This document shows, piece by piece, positions 16,614 through 25,556 of a DNA stretch of 49,446 nt (positions are counted from its first letter, which is position 1; the number at the start of each line of letters is the position of its first letter). Position numbers and translations under genes: made by a program. This DNA is from Wenzhouxiangellaceae bacterium (lineage in GTDB: Bacteria; Pseudomonadota; Gammaproteobacteria; Xanthomonadales; Wenzhouxiangellaceae): NCBI GenBank assembly GCA_028289455.1, contig JANQPN010000054.1, positions 1-49,446 of the forward strand, read 5' to 3'. The notes under the pieces were generated by a model, which made no database searches, was not told the DNA's origin, and worked only from the letters and a program-made list of their open reading frames with translations.

Positions 16614-16650
16614 CCGGCTAGTTTAAAGATACTTGTTTTCGGAGGACTTC

Positions 16651-17367
16651 ATGAAATTTACTCTGCGCTTATTAGTGCTAAGCCTGTTTCTGGGACTGAT
16701 GTCGCTTAGTGGAAGCGTTGTTGCCCAGGATGCAGCTCAGGAACGCAGCAATCTCAGTTATTCAATTGGTTATGACATCGGTCTAAATCTGCGTCGCCAG
16801 GACCTGGACCTGGACCTGGAGCAAGTGCTGAAAGCCATTCGTGATACTCATAATCAAGTTGATCCGAGTGTTGCACCTGAAGAAATGAGCCGGTTGCTGA
16901 CAGCTTTGAATGAAAGGCTGAAGCAGGAACGGCTGGAAGAGTTTCAGGCGCTGGCTGAGCAAAACCAGACCAGAAGCAATGAATATCTGGCCAATAACCG
17001 CAGCAAGGACGGTATTGTGGCATTACCCAGTGGTGTTCAGTACCGGGTAATAGAAAGCGGTGAAGGCAATCGTCCCGGTCCTTCTGAAACAGTAACGGTA
17101 CACTACCGCGGTTCACGTATGGACGGCCTGGAGTTTGATAGCTCATTTGCCCGCGGCAAGCCGGAAACGTTCCAGGTGGATAAAGTGCTGCAGGGCTGGC
17201 AGGAAGTGCTGCCGTTAATGCGTGAAGGCGCAACCTGGCAGGTATTTGTTCCGCCTGAAATGGCCTTCGGATTGCGTGGACAGCCACCGGTTGGCCCGAA
17301 TGAAGCGGTAACTTTCGATCTTAAACTGCTGCAGATTGGTGCAGTAGAGCAGCCTGCAGGCTCCTGA
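16651..17367 (+). CDS. FKBP-type peptidyl-prolyl isomerase, periplasmic (FkpA/Mip-like)
   Basis: Folding catalyst and chaperone of the cell envelope. The 238-residue protein has a signal peptide (LRLLVLSLFLGLMSLSGSVVAQ). An N-terminal helical dimerisation domain follows (LSYSIGYDIGLNLRRQ through about residue 110). The C-terminal FKBP domain reads LPSGVQYRVIESGEG, VTVHYRGSRMDGLEFDSSF, VLQGWQEVLPLMREGATWQVFVPPEMAFG and AVTFDLKLLQI. The start is ATG 16651 because GGAGGA precedes it by 6 bases; 16633 would add six residues. It is divergent from pspA, so both envelope-stress functions share one control region. A strong terminator follows. Confidence 0.94.
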   Translation: MKFTLRLLVLSLFLGLMSLSGSVVAQDAAQERSNLSYSIGYDIGLNLRRQDLDLDLEQVLKAIRDTHNQVDPSVAPEEMSRLLTALNERLKQERLEEFQALAEQNQTRSNEYLANNRSKDGIVALPSGVQYRVIESGEGNRPGPSETVTVHYRGSRMDGLEFDSSFARGKPETFQVDKVLQGWQEVLPLMREGATWQVFVPPEMAFGLRGQPPVGPNEAVTFDLKLLQIGAVEQPAGS

Positions 17368-17381
17368 TAAGAATCATTTCC

Positions 17382-17415
17382 AACGGGGCCGTCTGCGGCC
17401 CCGTTTTGTTTTCTT
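17382..17415 (+). terminator. Rho-independent terminator after the FKBP gene
   Basis: AACGGGGCCG (17382-17391) and CGGCCCCGTT (17396-17405) form a 10-base stem around TCTG, followed by a T-rich tract (TTGTTTTCTTT). It lies 14 bases past the stop codon and is a textbook example. Confidence 0.93.
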
Positions 17416-17427
17416 TGATCAAAATTT

Positions 17428-17619
17428 ATGACTGACAATACAGTCTCCAGCCCGTGTATTGGTGTTTGCACTGTGGATAACAGCGGCTATTGTCTGGGCT
17501 GTTGGCGCAGCATGGATGAAATCAGTCGGTGGTTATCATTCAGTGAACAGCAGCGTATACAACTGATCAATACCATTCTTCCACAACGCCAGCAGGATTA
17601 TTTCGATCGTATCGGTTGA
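17428..17619 (+). CDS. DUF1289 small cysteine-rich protein
   Basis: The 63-residue protein has the DUF1289 pattern SPCIGVCTVDNSGYCLGCWR, with four cysteines spaced as a metal-binding knuckle, then EISRWLSFSEQQR. The family is small, widespread in proteobacteria and of unknown function; metal binding is likely from the cysteines. It is followed 20 bases later by the Nudix gene, so they probably share a transcript. Confidence 0.92.
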   Translation: MTDNTVSSPCIGVCTVDNSGYCLGCWRSMDEISRWLSFSEQQRIQLINTILPQRQQDYFDRIG

Positions 17620-17639
17620 TAGCCCGAGAGGGTTGATCT

Positions 17640-18257
17640 ATGCGCTATCCAATTGAGCCGTACTATCTGCATCAAAAGCTATTGCCACTGGACAGCCGGG
17701 CGGCGGATATCCCGCGGTGGTCGCATTCGGTAACGGCTGACAGCCCGCGTCAGGCTGCTGTTATGATTCCGCTGCTGGCACCGGCAGATGCACAGGAAAA
17801 GGTCAATCTTTTGTTGACCCGGCGTGCTGAACACCTGAAAAGCCACCCAGGCGAGATGAGTTTTCCGGGTGGGGCACTGGAACCGGGAGATACAAGCCTT
17901 TTGGCAGCAGCAATCCGTGAAACCACGGAGGAAACCGGAATACAGTCTGAATTCATAGAACCGATGGGCATTGTAGGTGAACTGGATACCATCAGTGGCT
18001 ACCGGCTGCGGGCATATGTTGGCTGGGTCAGGCCGGGATTCAGCCTGATAGCAGATCAAAGTGAAGTTGCCGAGCTGGTTCTGGCGGACTCGAAGCAAGC
18101 CATGGATGCGTCAAACTTCAGCTGGCAGACACGAACCACTTCAGCCGGAACTTTCAGCCTTCCTGAAATTAATTTGAACGGTCATCGGGTGTGGGGGGTT
18201 ACCGGCGTGATACTGTGGCGTCTGGTACAACAGCTGATGAAACCATCAGATCAATAA
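17640..18257 (+). CDS. CoA-pyrophosphatase-type Nudix hydrolase (NudL-like)
   Basis: The protein has 205 residues. The sequence LLTRRAEHLKSHPGEMSFPGG is the extended motif that marks coenzyme A diphosphatases. It runs into the Nudix box (LEPGDTSLLAAAIRETTEETG) at about residues 80-102, with the metal-binding REx2EE core intact. NudL-type enzymes cleave CoA and its derivatives to phosphopantetheine and 3',5'-ADP. The overall length fits. It starts 20 bases after the DUF1289 stop; the DUF4139 gene follows on the same strand. Confidence 0.92.
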   Translation: MRYPIEPYYLHQKLLPLDSRAADIPRWSHSVTADSPRQAAVMIPLLAPADAQEKVNLLLTRRAEHLKSHPGEMSFPGGALEPGDTSLLAAAIRETTEETGIQSEFIEPMGIVGELDTISGYRLRAYVGWVRPGFSLIADQSEVAELVLADSKQAMDASNFSWQTRTTSAGTFSLPEINLNGHRVWGVTGVILWRLVQQLMKPSDQ

Positions 18258-18298
18258 CAGTCAAAATACAGGACATACAGAATTACGGAGGTCGGGTC

Positions 18299-19813
18299 AT
18301 GTTTTCAGTCAAGCGGTTACGGTGGTATGGTCGGCATTTAGCCCGTGCTGTTATGGTATTGGGTTTATTCAGTCAGAGTACGCTTATGGCACAATCGCAG
18401 GACAGTATTACCATTTATAGCAGCGCTACACCTGGAGGCGTGCCGGCAGGGTTGTATTTACCCGGAGCCGGGCGCTACAGCGGACAGGTTCCAGGGTTTG
18501 CCATGGTGCGGCATGTGCGGGAATATGACCTGGACAGGGGAATCAGCAGTTTGCGTGTGGTTGATGTGGCAGCCGGTATCGACCCTACCACAGTGGCATT
18601 CCGTTCACTCAGCCAGCCTGATACCCGGGTGCTGGAGCAAAGTTTCGAGTTTGATCTGGTCAGCACTGATAAGCTGCTGGAACGTTATATCGGCCAGCAG
18701 GTGGAAGTTGAGCAAACCCGCGGCGATGGCGTTCAGATAATCACCGGCGAACTGCTTGGTACTGCCGGTGGACTGATGCTGAGACTGGAAGATGGCAGTG
18801 TACAGACACTCAACGGTTATCAGAATGTCCGCTTTCCCAGCCTTCCTGAAGGTCTGATCACGCGGCCGACGCTGCTGTGGCAGCTGGACTCGCCACGCAG
18901 TGGCAGCCAGCAGGTGCAAATTGCCTATCAGACTAGCGGCATGACCTGGTGGACGGACTATAACCTGATTATTGATCCGCAGGATCAGTGCAAAATGGAT
19001 CTATCGGCATGGGTGACGCTGGTGAATCAATCTGGTGCAGGTTACCAGCAGGCCAAATTGAAGCTGATTGCCGGGGAAGTCAATCGGGTGCAGGGTGGCC
19101 GGCAGCAGTCCAAGCAGCGCTTTGCCGTGGCCGCGCTGGCAGAGTCAGATGCAGGATTTTCTGAAAAAGCATTTAATGAATATCACTTATACACCCTGGG
19201 CCGACCGCTGGATTTACCGCAAAATGCGACCAAGCAGGTGGAATTGTTTCCTGCAGTCAACAATGCCCGCTGTCAGCAGCTGTTGGTATTGGACGGCAGC
19301 CCGTCATGGCGCGGTGGCCAGCAACTGTCGGAGAATCTGACCGGTGCACGTGAGCTGGATGCCAAAGTGGTGGTCCAGTTTGAAAATACTGAAGCCAACG
19401 GCATGGGTATTCCTTTGCCGGCCGGCCGGGTGCGGGTATCGCAACTGGATGAGGCAGACGGTAACCTGGAGTTTGTCGGTGAAGATGCAATCGGTCATAC
19501 ACCGAGGAAAGATACGGTTATTTTAAATACCGGTGTGGCTTTTGACGTCAAAGGCTCGCGTAAGCAGACTAGCTTCAGAATAGACACCAGAGCCCGGCAG
19601 GCCTGGGAAAGCATGGAAATCGAAGTACGCAACCGGAAACGGGAAGATGTTGATGTGGTGGTCAATGAAAACCTGTTTCGTGCGACCAGCTGGGAAATTA
19701 CCGACAGTAGTGACGAATACAGCAAAATAAACAGCAACACCATTCAATACCGATTGCGGATTCCAGCCGATACGGTCAAAAAGCTGACTTATTCAGTGCA
19801 TTATCGCTGGTAA
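18299..19813 (+). CDS. Secreted DUF4139 protein
   Basis: The 504-residue protein has an N-terminal signal (ARAVMVLGLFSQSTLMAQ). The central and C-terminal part fits the DUF4139 family: LDSPRSGSQQVQIAYQTSGM, WWTDYNLII, LSAWVTLVNQSGAGYQQAKL, GIPLPAGRVRVSQ, and a beta-rich end. Family members are envelope proteins of unknown function, and no catalytic motif is seen. ATG 18299 is chosen for GGAGG 9 bases upstream; the frame itself is open from 18191, inside the Nudix gene. It lies 41 bases after the Nudix stop and may be read through from it. Confidence 0.87.
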   Translation: MFSVKRLRWYGRHLARAVMVLGLFSQSTLMAQSQDSITIYSSATPGGVPAGLYLPGAGRYSGQVPGFAMVRHVREYDLDRGISSLRVVDVAAGIDPTTVAFRSLSQPDTRVLEQSFEFDLVSTDKLLERYIGQQVEVEQTRGDGVQIITGELLGTAGGLMLRLEDGSVQTLNGYQNVRFPSLPEGLITRPTLLWQLDSPRSGSQQVQIAYQTSGMTWWTDYNLIIDPQDQCKMDLSAWVTLVNQSGAGYQQAKLKLIAGEVNRVQGGRQQSKQRFAVAALAESDAGFSEKAFNEYHLYTLGRPLDLPQNATKQVELFPAVNNARCQQLLVLDGSPSWRGGQQLSENLTGARELDAKVVVQFENTEANGMGIPLPAGRVRVSQLDEADGNLEFVGEDAIGHTPRKDTVILNTGVAFDVKGSRKQTSFRIDTRARQAWESMEIEVRNRKREDVDVVVNENLFRATSWEITDSSDEYSKINSNTIQYRLRIPADTVKKLTYSVHYRW

Positions 19814-19866
19814 AGATAATGCTTCAAGGATTGGCAGGCTGTATGTGGTTACTGTTTGCAGCGGTC

Positions 19867-19893
19867 AAAAAAAGAGGCAGCTTGCGCTGCCTC
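19867..19893 (-). terminator. Terminator of the Gly/Tyr/Arg-rich protein gene
   Basis: On the minus strand GAGGCAGC-GCAA-GCTGCCTC forms a perfect 8-base stem followed by seven T. It lies 39 bases past the stop of the gene ending at 19932. It may also stop the converging DUF4139 transcript, though the T tract favours the minus strand. Confidence 0.9.
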
Positions 19894-19931
19894 AATACCA
19901 TCAAGGAGTGTGCTTAACGAACAATCGTTAA

Positions 19932-20342
19932 TCAGTAACCAGTAGACAACACAATCGTCGCACCATTCCCATAAAATCCAAATCCGTAATGAGCGGTGCC
20001 ATATCCGCGGTAACCACGGTGCCCGCGATAACCGCGACGATAATGACCACGGTTACGATAGCCGCGGTTGCGATAGCCCCGGTTACGGTAGCTTCTGGAC
20101 TTGCCTCGGAATCCGTGGCGGTAGCGGGAGTTGCCGCGGAATTTGCGGTTGTAATAGCCATGGCGGTTGCGGTAACGGTAGCCTTTACGGTGGCCGTAAT
20201 AACCGCGATGTCCACTGTAGTTATAACCTTTGTTGTAACCATGGTGCCCGTAACCATGCGCCTGGGCCGGGCTGGCGACCAGACTCAGACTGAAGACTAA
20301 CGCCAATGCGCCGATAAAATATGCTAATTTCGCTTTCTTCAT
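19932..20342 (-). CDS. Secreted Gly/Tyr/Arg-rich repeat protein
   Basis: The 136-residue protein has a clear signal peptide (MKKAKLAYFIGALALVFSLS, cleavage near PAQA-HGYG). The mature part is almost entirely Gly, Tyr, Arg, His and Asn, built of short repeats such as GYRNRG (three in a row), GYRGHRGYRG and GHRGYYGHRKGY. It ends with a different, hydrophobic segment (AHYGFGFYGNGATIVLSTGY). Such composition suggests an unstructured, strongly basic, perhaps polyanion- or metal-binding or self-associating surface protein; no family is recognised. GGAGG lies upstream of ATG 20342, and a strong terminator follows. The gene is therefore well supported even though the sequence is low in complexity. 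Confidence 0.8.
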   Translation of the reverse strand: MKKAKLAYFIGALALVFSLSLVASPAQAHGYGHHGYNKGYNYSGHRGYYGHRKGYRYRNRHGYYNRKFRGNSRYRHGFRGKSRSYRNRGYRNRGYRNRGHYRRGYRGHRGYRGYGTAHYGFGFYGNGATIVLSTGY

Positions 20343-20384
20343 CACTCGGTCCTCCGATTTGCGTGTGACCAGTTTAGAATGCGG

Positions 20385-20396
20385 TGTATTAATACA
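20385..20396. promoter_or_regulatory. 12-base palindrome between divergent genes
   Basis: TGTATTAATACA is a perfect palindrome, and AGAATG/CATTCT flank it as further arms. It lies in the 73-base gap between the secreted repeat-protein gene (minus) and the enoyl-CoA isomerase gene (plus). It could be an operator or overlapping -10 elements; no regulator is adjacent. Confidence 0.4.
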
Positions 20397-20415
20397 TTCT
20401 GAATAAAGATCAATC

Positions 20416-21165
20416 ATGTTAGAAACAATCAATCACGACCAAATTATCGAACTACGTTTAAACAGACCGCCGGTAAACGCAATAAATCACGAACTGCTGA
20501 CTGCACTGCACACTGCGGTCAAGCAAATTCATGCTGGAGACACAGTTGCACAGGCTTTGGTTATATCCGGTTCGCCCGGCATTTTTTCCGCTGGATTGGA
20601 TGTGCCGGAACTGTTGAAATTCGACCGTGAAACCATGACAGGTTTCTGGGCGGACTTTTATGGCTTATGGCGTGACCTGGCCACATTACCAATACCTGTG
20701 GCGGTAGCAATGACCGGGCACAGCCCCGCCGGCGGCACAGTGTTATCACTGTTTTGCGATTATCGCGTACTGGCTGAAGGCAACTATAAGGTCGGGCTGA
20801 ATGAGGTTCAGGTCGGGTTGGTGGCTCCGATGCCGATTGTCAGAGCTTTGCAGAGGCTGGTCGGGCCCCGGGCGGCCGAGCGGCACCTGGTCGCAGGTGA
20901 TCTGATTTCACCGCAGTCGGCGCTGGACATCGGTATGGTGGATGAACTGGCACCTCCGGCTGAAGTGGTAAGACAGGCGCTGGCGTGGTGCCGGAAGCAT
21001 TTGCAGCTGCCTGCTCACGCAATGCTGGCCAGCCGGCAGCTGGCTCGCGCTGACCTGCACCGGGCGTTTGCCGATGATGATAATGGCGAAGCATTTCTGA
21101 ATCAGTGGTTTTCACCGGAAACCCAGCAGGTATTACTGTCATTGGCAGCCCGCTTGCAGGGCTAG
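20416..21165 (+). CDS. Enoyl-CoA delta-isomerase-like crotonase
   Basis: The protein has 249 residues of the crotonase fold. FSAGLDVPELL is the oxyanion-hole segment. GHSPAGGTVLSLFCDYR and VGLNEVQVGLVAPMPIV match the mitochondrial-type delta3,delta2-enoyl-CoA isomerase (ECI1) pattern. In this type the first hydratase glutamate is missing and the single Glu in GLNE remains. It should move double bonds in unsaturated fatty-acyl-CoA for beta-oxidation. The closest function is inferred from these motifs. It is divergent from the repeat-protein gene; prfC begins 39 bases downstream. Confidence 0.87.
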   Translation: MLETINHDQIIELRLNRPPVNAINHELLTALHTAVKQIHAGDTVAQALVISGSPGIFSAGLDVPELLKFDRETMTGFWADFYGLWRDLATLPIPVAVAMTGHSPAGGTVLSLFCDYRVLAEGNYKVGLNEVQVGLVAPMPIVRALQRLVGPRAAERHLVAGDLISPQSALDIGMVDELAPPAEVVRQALAWCRKHLQLPAHAMLASRQLARADLHRAFADDDNGEAFLNQWFSPETQQVLLSLAARLQG

Positions 21166-21204
21166 CTCTGATAAAATAGACGACTTTTTCAAATTCCATT
21201 AGCT

Positions 21205-22800
21205 ATGTCGTCGACCTCTGAAGTACAGCGCCAGGCTGCGCGACGGCGAACGTTTGCGATTATTTCGCATCCGGACGCCGGTAAAACCACAATCACTGAA
21301 AAATTGCTGCTGTTCGGTGGCGCCATCCAGCAGGCCGGTAGCGTGAAAGCACGCAAAGCTGCCCGGCATGCCACTTCCGACTGGATGGAACTGGAAAAGG
21401 AACGTGGTATCTCGGTGACATCCTCGGTGATGCAGTTCCCTTATAAGGAGCGAATCATCAATCTGCTGGATACTCCCGGCCATGCGGACTTTTCTGAAGA
21501 CACCTATCGAACCCTGACTGCGGTGGATTCCGCTCTGATGGTGATTGATTGTGCAAAAGGCGTGGAAGAACGGACCATCAAACTGATGGAAGTCTGTCGT
21601 TTACGAAACACGCCCATCATGACCTTTATAAATAAACTGGATCGCGAAGGGCGCGATCCTATGGAATTGATTGATGAAGTTGAACAGGTGCTTGGCATTG
21701 AGTGTGCGCCGATAACCTGGCCGATCGGTATGGGGAGGCGGCTGCAGGGCGTTTATCACCTGCTTTCAGACCAGGTTTTACTGTATCAGGCAGGTCAGAA
21801 TTATGTCACCCAGCAGGCGGAAACCATTGCTGGCCTGGGCAGTCCGGAGTTGGATGAAAAGCTGGGCAGCATGGCCGATGAGTTACGCGAGGAAATAGAG
21901 CTGGTGCAGGGCGCCAGCAACCCGTTTGACCGGCAGGCCTATCTGCAGGGGCAGCAGACACCGGTGTTTTTTGGCTCGGCAATTAATAACTTTGGCGTTA
22001 CACCCTTGCTGGATGCCTTTGTTGAACATGCGCCGGCGCCGGGCATCAGAAGCGCAGGCACACGTGATGTGCAGCCCACCGAACCTGCCATGAGCGGTTT
22101 TGTATTCAAAATACAGGCGAATATGGATCCGGCGCATCGCGATCGGATGGCATTTATGCGGGTTTGTTCGGGGTGTTTCACACCGGGTGAGAAGCTGCAT
22201 CAGGTGCGTACCGGGAAATCGGTCAGAACAGCAGGGGCACAAACATTTATGGCTGCTGGACGGGATGCAGTGGAAAGTGCCTGGCCTGGTGATATTGTGG
22301 GCGTACATAACCATGGCGCGATCCGCATTGGGGATACCCTGACCGAGGGTGAAAATCTGCAATTTACCGGGATTCCGAGTTTTGCGCCCGAACTGTTTCG
22401 CCGGGCCAGATTACGTGATCCATTAAAGAGCAAACAACTGCTCAAAGGACTGGAACAGCTGTCGGAAGAAGGCGCTACGCAGTTCTTCCGCCCGTTGATG
22501 GGCAATGAGCTGGTGGTAGGCGCTATCGGGGTATTGCAGTTTGATGTCACCGCATACCGGCTCAAAAACGAATATAACGTTGATGCGTTGTTTGAACAGG
22601 TTAATGTTGTCACTGCGCGCTGGGTACGCAGCGATAATAAAGCCAAGCTGGAGCAGTTCCGGCAAAAGAACGAATTGCAACTGGCGCTGGACCATGCTGG
22701 TGAGCTGGTGTATCTGGCAACTTCGCGGGTCAATTTGCAATTAACCGAAGAACGGTGGCCGGAGCTCGATTTTGCTGCGACCCGTGAGTTGAGTAATTAA
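21205..22800 (+). CDS. prfC: Peptide chain release factor 3
   Basis: GTPase that recycles RF1/RF2 from the ribosome after termination. The G1 motif is [15 protein letters not shown], followed by the family-specific [31 protein letters not shown] in two parts across the switch region. [14 protein letters not shown] is G3 and [11 protein letters not shown] is G4. EF-Tu-like domain 2 contains [16 protein letters not shown], and domain 3 contains [16 protein letters not shown]. The length of 531 residues is normal (529 in E. coli). The MATE gene starts 5 bases after the stop. Confidence 0.98.
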   Translation: MSSTSEVQRQAARRRTFAIISHPDAGKTTITEKLLLFGGAIQQAGSVKARKAARHATSDWMELEKERGISVTSSVMQFPYKERIINLLDTPGHADFSEDTYRTLTAVDSALMVIDCAKGVEERTIKLMEVCRLRNTPIMTFINKLDREGRDPMELIDEVEQVLGIECAPITWPIGMGRRLQGVYHLLSDQVLLYQAGQNYVTQQAETIAGLGSPELDEKLGSMADELREEIELVQGASNPFDRQAYLQGQQTPVFFGSAINNFGVTPLLDAFVEHAPAPGIRSAGTRDVQPTEPAMSGFVFKIQANMDPAHRDRMAFMRVCSGCFTPGEKLHQVRTGKSVRTAGAQTFMAAGRDAVESAWPGDIVGVHNHGAIRIGDTLTEGENLQFTGIPSFAPELFRRARLRDPLKSKQLLKGLEQLSEEGATQFFRPLMGNELVVGAIGVLQFDVTAYRLKNEYNVDALFEQVNVVTARWVRSDNKAKLEQFRQKNELQLALDHAGELVYLATSRVNLQLTEERWPELDFAATRELSN

Positions 22801-22804
22801 CTGA

Positions 22805-24157
22805 ATGAATGCAACAACACTAGAAAAATGGCTGCCGCTGGGTGACCGCCGTAAACAACTGCTGGGTATTGCCCTGCCGATTATCGGTGGAATGTTATCC
22901 CAGAATATTTTAAATCTGGTGGACATCGCCATGGTCGGGCAGTTGGGGGACAGTGCACTGGCGGCAACCGGTGTTGGATCGTTCTTTAATTATCTGTCGG
23001 TGGCGGCCGTCATTGGATTGGCTACCGGCGTTCAGGCCACTGCTGCCCGGCGTATCGGTCAGGACCGCGGCTCAGAAGCCGCCCTGTCATTAAACGGCGG
23101 CTTACTGCTGGCGCTGCTGATCGGCGCGATGCTGAGCATCGTACTGATTGAACTGGCACCGACAATAATCAATGCGCTGAGTGACGACCAGCAGGTGGTC
23201 GAGCAGGGTGTACCCTACCTGCAGATCAGACTGGTGGCGCTGGCCGCAGTCGGGATGAACTTTTCTTTCCGGGGATACTGGAGTGCGGTGCATCTGACGC
23301 GGCTGTATTTTCAGACCATCATCTGCATGCATGTGATCAACATATTCCTGAACTGGGTGCTGATTTTCGGCAACCTCGGGGCGCCGGCTCTGGGTGTTTA
23401 TGGTGCCGGTCTGGCAACCACCATATCGATTTTTATCGGTTTGGGACTGCATTTTACTTTTGCCATGAAGCATGCGCGGTCTGCCGGTTTCATGCGTGGG
23501 CTGCCGGCCAGGCATGAGCTATGGCGGCAGGTGCAGATATCATTGCCTTCCAGTATCCAGCAGATGTTCTTTTCCGGTGGACTGGTGGTATTGATCTGGA
23601 TTCTGGGTCAGATCGGCACTGCTGAAGTGGCAGCGGCCAATGTGCTGCTGACGCTTGGGCTGGTTTTGCTGCTGCCGGCGATGGGTATCGGCATCGGTTG
23701 TTCCACGCTGGTCGGTAACGCGCTGGGCCGAAAAGATGCCGATGATGCGGAATGGTGGGGCTGGCAGTCCAGCGTGCTGGTATTGGTGGCCAATGGCGCT
23801 ATCGGCCTGTTGCTGATGGCTCTGGCTACGCCGGTGCTGAGTGTATTCCTGCATGATCCGGTCACACTTGAGCTGGCTTATTGGCCGCTGATTATCAGCG
23901 CAGCGATTATCGGTTTTGATACCGCAGGTATGGTACTGGTGAATGCGCTGCTGGGCGCCGGCGCCAGCACCCGGGTCATGTATATTTCCATCATTTCCCA
24001 ATGGTTTGTGTTTCTGCCACTGGCCTGGCTGATGGGGCCGGTACTGGGTGGCGGGCTATTGGGTGTATGGCTGGTGCAGGCAGCCTATCGCTTGGCTCAG
24101 GCACTGGTATTTGTATGGAGCTGGCGCAGTGGATTCTGGAAAACCATCGAGGTTTAA
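22805..24157 (+). CDS. MATE-family multidrug exporter
   Basis: The 450-residue inner-membrane protein has about 12 hydrophobic helices. The N-terminal part (LGIALPIIGGMLSQNILNLVDIAMVG) and the matching region after the centre (ISLPSSIQQMFFSGG) show the two-fold repeat of MATE transporters. GVGSFFNYLSVAAVIGLATGVQ fits the first repeat. MATE proteins export drugs or metabolites using sodium or proton gradients. It is of the NorM/DinF class, but the substrate cannot be read. It is immediately downstream of prfC (4 bases), probably co-transcribed. Confidence 0.93.
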   Translation: MNATTLEKWLPLGDRRKQLLGIALPIIGGMLSQNILNLVDIAMVGQLGDSALAATGVGSFFNYLSVAAVIGLATGVQATAARRIGQDRGSEAALSLNGGLLLALLIGAMLSIVLIELAPTIINALSDDQQVVEQGVPYLQIRLVALAAVGMNFSFRGYWSAVHLTRLYFQTIICMHVINIFLNWVLIFGNLGAPALGVYGAGLATTISIFIGLGLHFTFAMKHARSAGFMRGLPARHELWRQVQISLPSSIQQMFFSGGLVVLIWILGQIGTAEVAAANVLLTLGLVLLLPAMGIGIGCSTLVGNALGRKDADDAEWWGWQSSVLVLVANGAIGLLLMALATPVLSVFLHDPVTLELAYWPLIISAAIIGFDTAGMVLVNALLGAGASTRVMYISIISQWFVFLPLAWLMGPVLGGGLLGVWLVQAAYRLAQALVFVWSWRSGFWKTIEV

Positions 24158-24242
24158 GCAGCAACCGGCAACTGTTTGGTTTACTATGGTTGTTTTTTGC
24201 TCAACAGCAACCCGTTGATATTACGATAATCAGGCAGAGACC

Positions 24243-25520
24243 ATGATGGAACAATTAGGGAATATTTTATTTGCACTGTTCGGTTTAGCCGTTCTGCTGA
24301 CCTTGATCTGGGTAATCGGCGGCTGCAAACGGAATATTAATCTGAAGCTGGTCGGTTTTGGTATTCTGCTGCAGGTTGTTTTTGCTCTGATTGTGCTGCA
24401 GACGGCATGGGGCATAGCTGCATTTGAAGCATTGGGCAATGTTTTTGTGGTGCTGCTGGGTTTTACCCGCAGCGGCTCTGAATTTATCTTCGGCAGTTTT
24501 ATGGATATCAACCAGTTCGGCTTTGTGTTTGCCGTTCAGGTGTTGCCGACCATTATCTTTTTCGCCTCCCTCATGGCCGTTTTATACCATCTCGGCTGGA
24601 TGCAGAAAGCGGTGCAGGGCGTGGCCTGGGTAATGACGCGAACACTGAAAGTCAGCGGTTCAGAATCACTGGCGGTTGCCGCTAATGTGTTTGTGGGGCA
24701 GACCGAAGCGCCGCTGGTGGTCAGGCCATATATCAGCAGTATGACGCAGTCCGAGTTATTCACCATGATGGTTGGTGGCATGGCGACTATTGCCGGCGGG
24801 GTCCTGGCTGCCTATGTGGGTCTGCTGGGCGGCAATGATCCGGTACAGCAGATTTATTATGCCAAACACCTGCTGTCGGCCAGCATCATGGCGGCACCGG
24901 CAACCATCGTGGCGGCTAAACTGATTATCCCTGAAACGGAAGAGTCAGTGACCAAAGGCGAGGTCAAGATCAAGGTTGAGCGGGAAACGCATAATGTCAT
25001 TGAAGCAGCTGCCAGCGGTGCTGCCGATGGCGTCAAGCTGGCGTTGAATGTGGGCGCCATGCTGCTGGCATTCCTGGCCCTTATCGCTATGCTGAACTAT
25101 CCGATAGAGCTGCTGGGCAACAAACTGGGCATTGAAGCAGCGCTGGGTAAGCCGGTGGATCTGGCATTAATACTGGGTTATGTATGTGCGCCGCTGGCAT
25201 GGGTGATCGGGGTTCCCTGGCAGGATGCAACCACAGTCGGCAGCCTGATCGGCCAGAAAGTCATGGCTAATGAGTTTTTTGCCTATGCGCAGCTGACATT
25301 AGTCAAAGAGACGCTGAGTGATCAGGGCCTGTTGATCAGCACTTACGCGTTATGCGGTTTTGCCAACTTTTCCTCAATCGCCATACAGATTGGCGGAATC
25401 GGCGGGCTGGCGCCAGACCGTAAAACCGACCTGGCCAGGTTAGGGGTGAAGGCAGTTCTGGCAGGCACGCTGGTTACCTTGATGACGGCCACTATTGCCG
25501 GTGTGGTCAACGGCTTTTAA
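24243..25520 (+). CDS. Concentrative nucleoside transporter (NupC/CNT family)
   Basis: The 425-residue membrane protein imports nucleosides with a cation gradient. CNT hallmarks are GSEFIFGSF, NVFVGQTEAPLVVRPYI, MVGGMATIAGGVLAAYV and a C-terminal LISTYALCGFANFSSIAIQI followed by GGIGGLAPDRK. About 9-10 hydrophobic segments are visible. The start is ATG 24243; ATG 24246 follows directly and cannot be told apart. It stands alone, 85 bases after the MATE gene, with a long hairpin after it. Confidence 0.94.
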   Translation: MMEQLGNILFALFGLAVLLTLIWVIGGCKRNINLKLVGFGILLQVVFALIVLQTAWGIAAFEALGNVFVVLLGFTRSGSEFIFGSFMDINQFGFVFAVQVLPTIIFFASLMAVLYHLGWMQKAVQGVAWVMTRTLKVSGSESLAVAANVFVGQTEAPLVVRPYISSMTQSELFTMMVGGMATIAGGVLAAYVGLLGGNDPVQQIYYAKHLLSASIMAAPATIVAAKLIIPETEESVTKGEVKIKVERETHNVIEAAASGAADGVKLALNVGAMLLAFLALIAMLNYPIELLGNKLGIEAALGKPVDLALILGYVCAPLAWVIGVPWQDATTVGSLIGQKVMANEFFAYAQLTLVKETLSDQGLLISTYALCGFANFSSIAIQIGGIGGLAPDRKTDLARLGVKAVLAGTLVTLMTATIAGVVNGF

Positions 25521-25522
25521 TT

Positions 25523-25546
25523 TGTCCGGGCTTGTCAGCCCGGACA
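25523..25546. terminator. Hairpin between convergent transporter and dehydratase genes
   Basis: TGTCCGGGCT (25523-25532) and AGCCCGGACA (25537-25546) form a perfect 10-base stem around TGTC. It lies between two converging genes, 2 bases past one stop and 10 from the other. The flanks are A+T-rich (TTTTAAT on one side, TTAAA on the other), so a bidirectional terminator is likely. Confidence 0.75.
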
Positions 25547-25556
25547 TTAAACCTGC

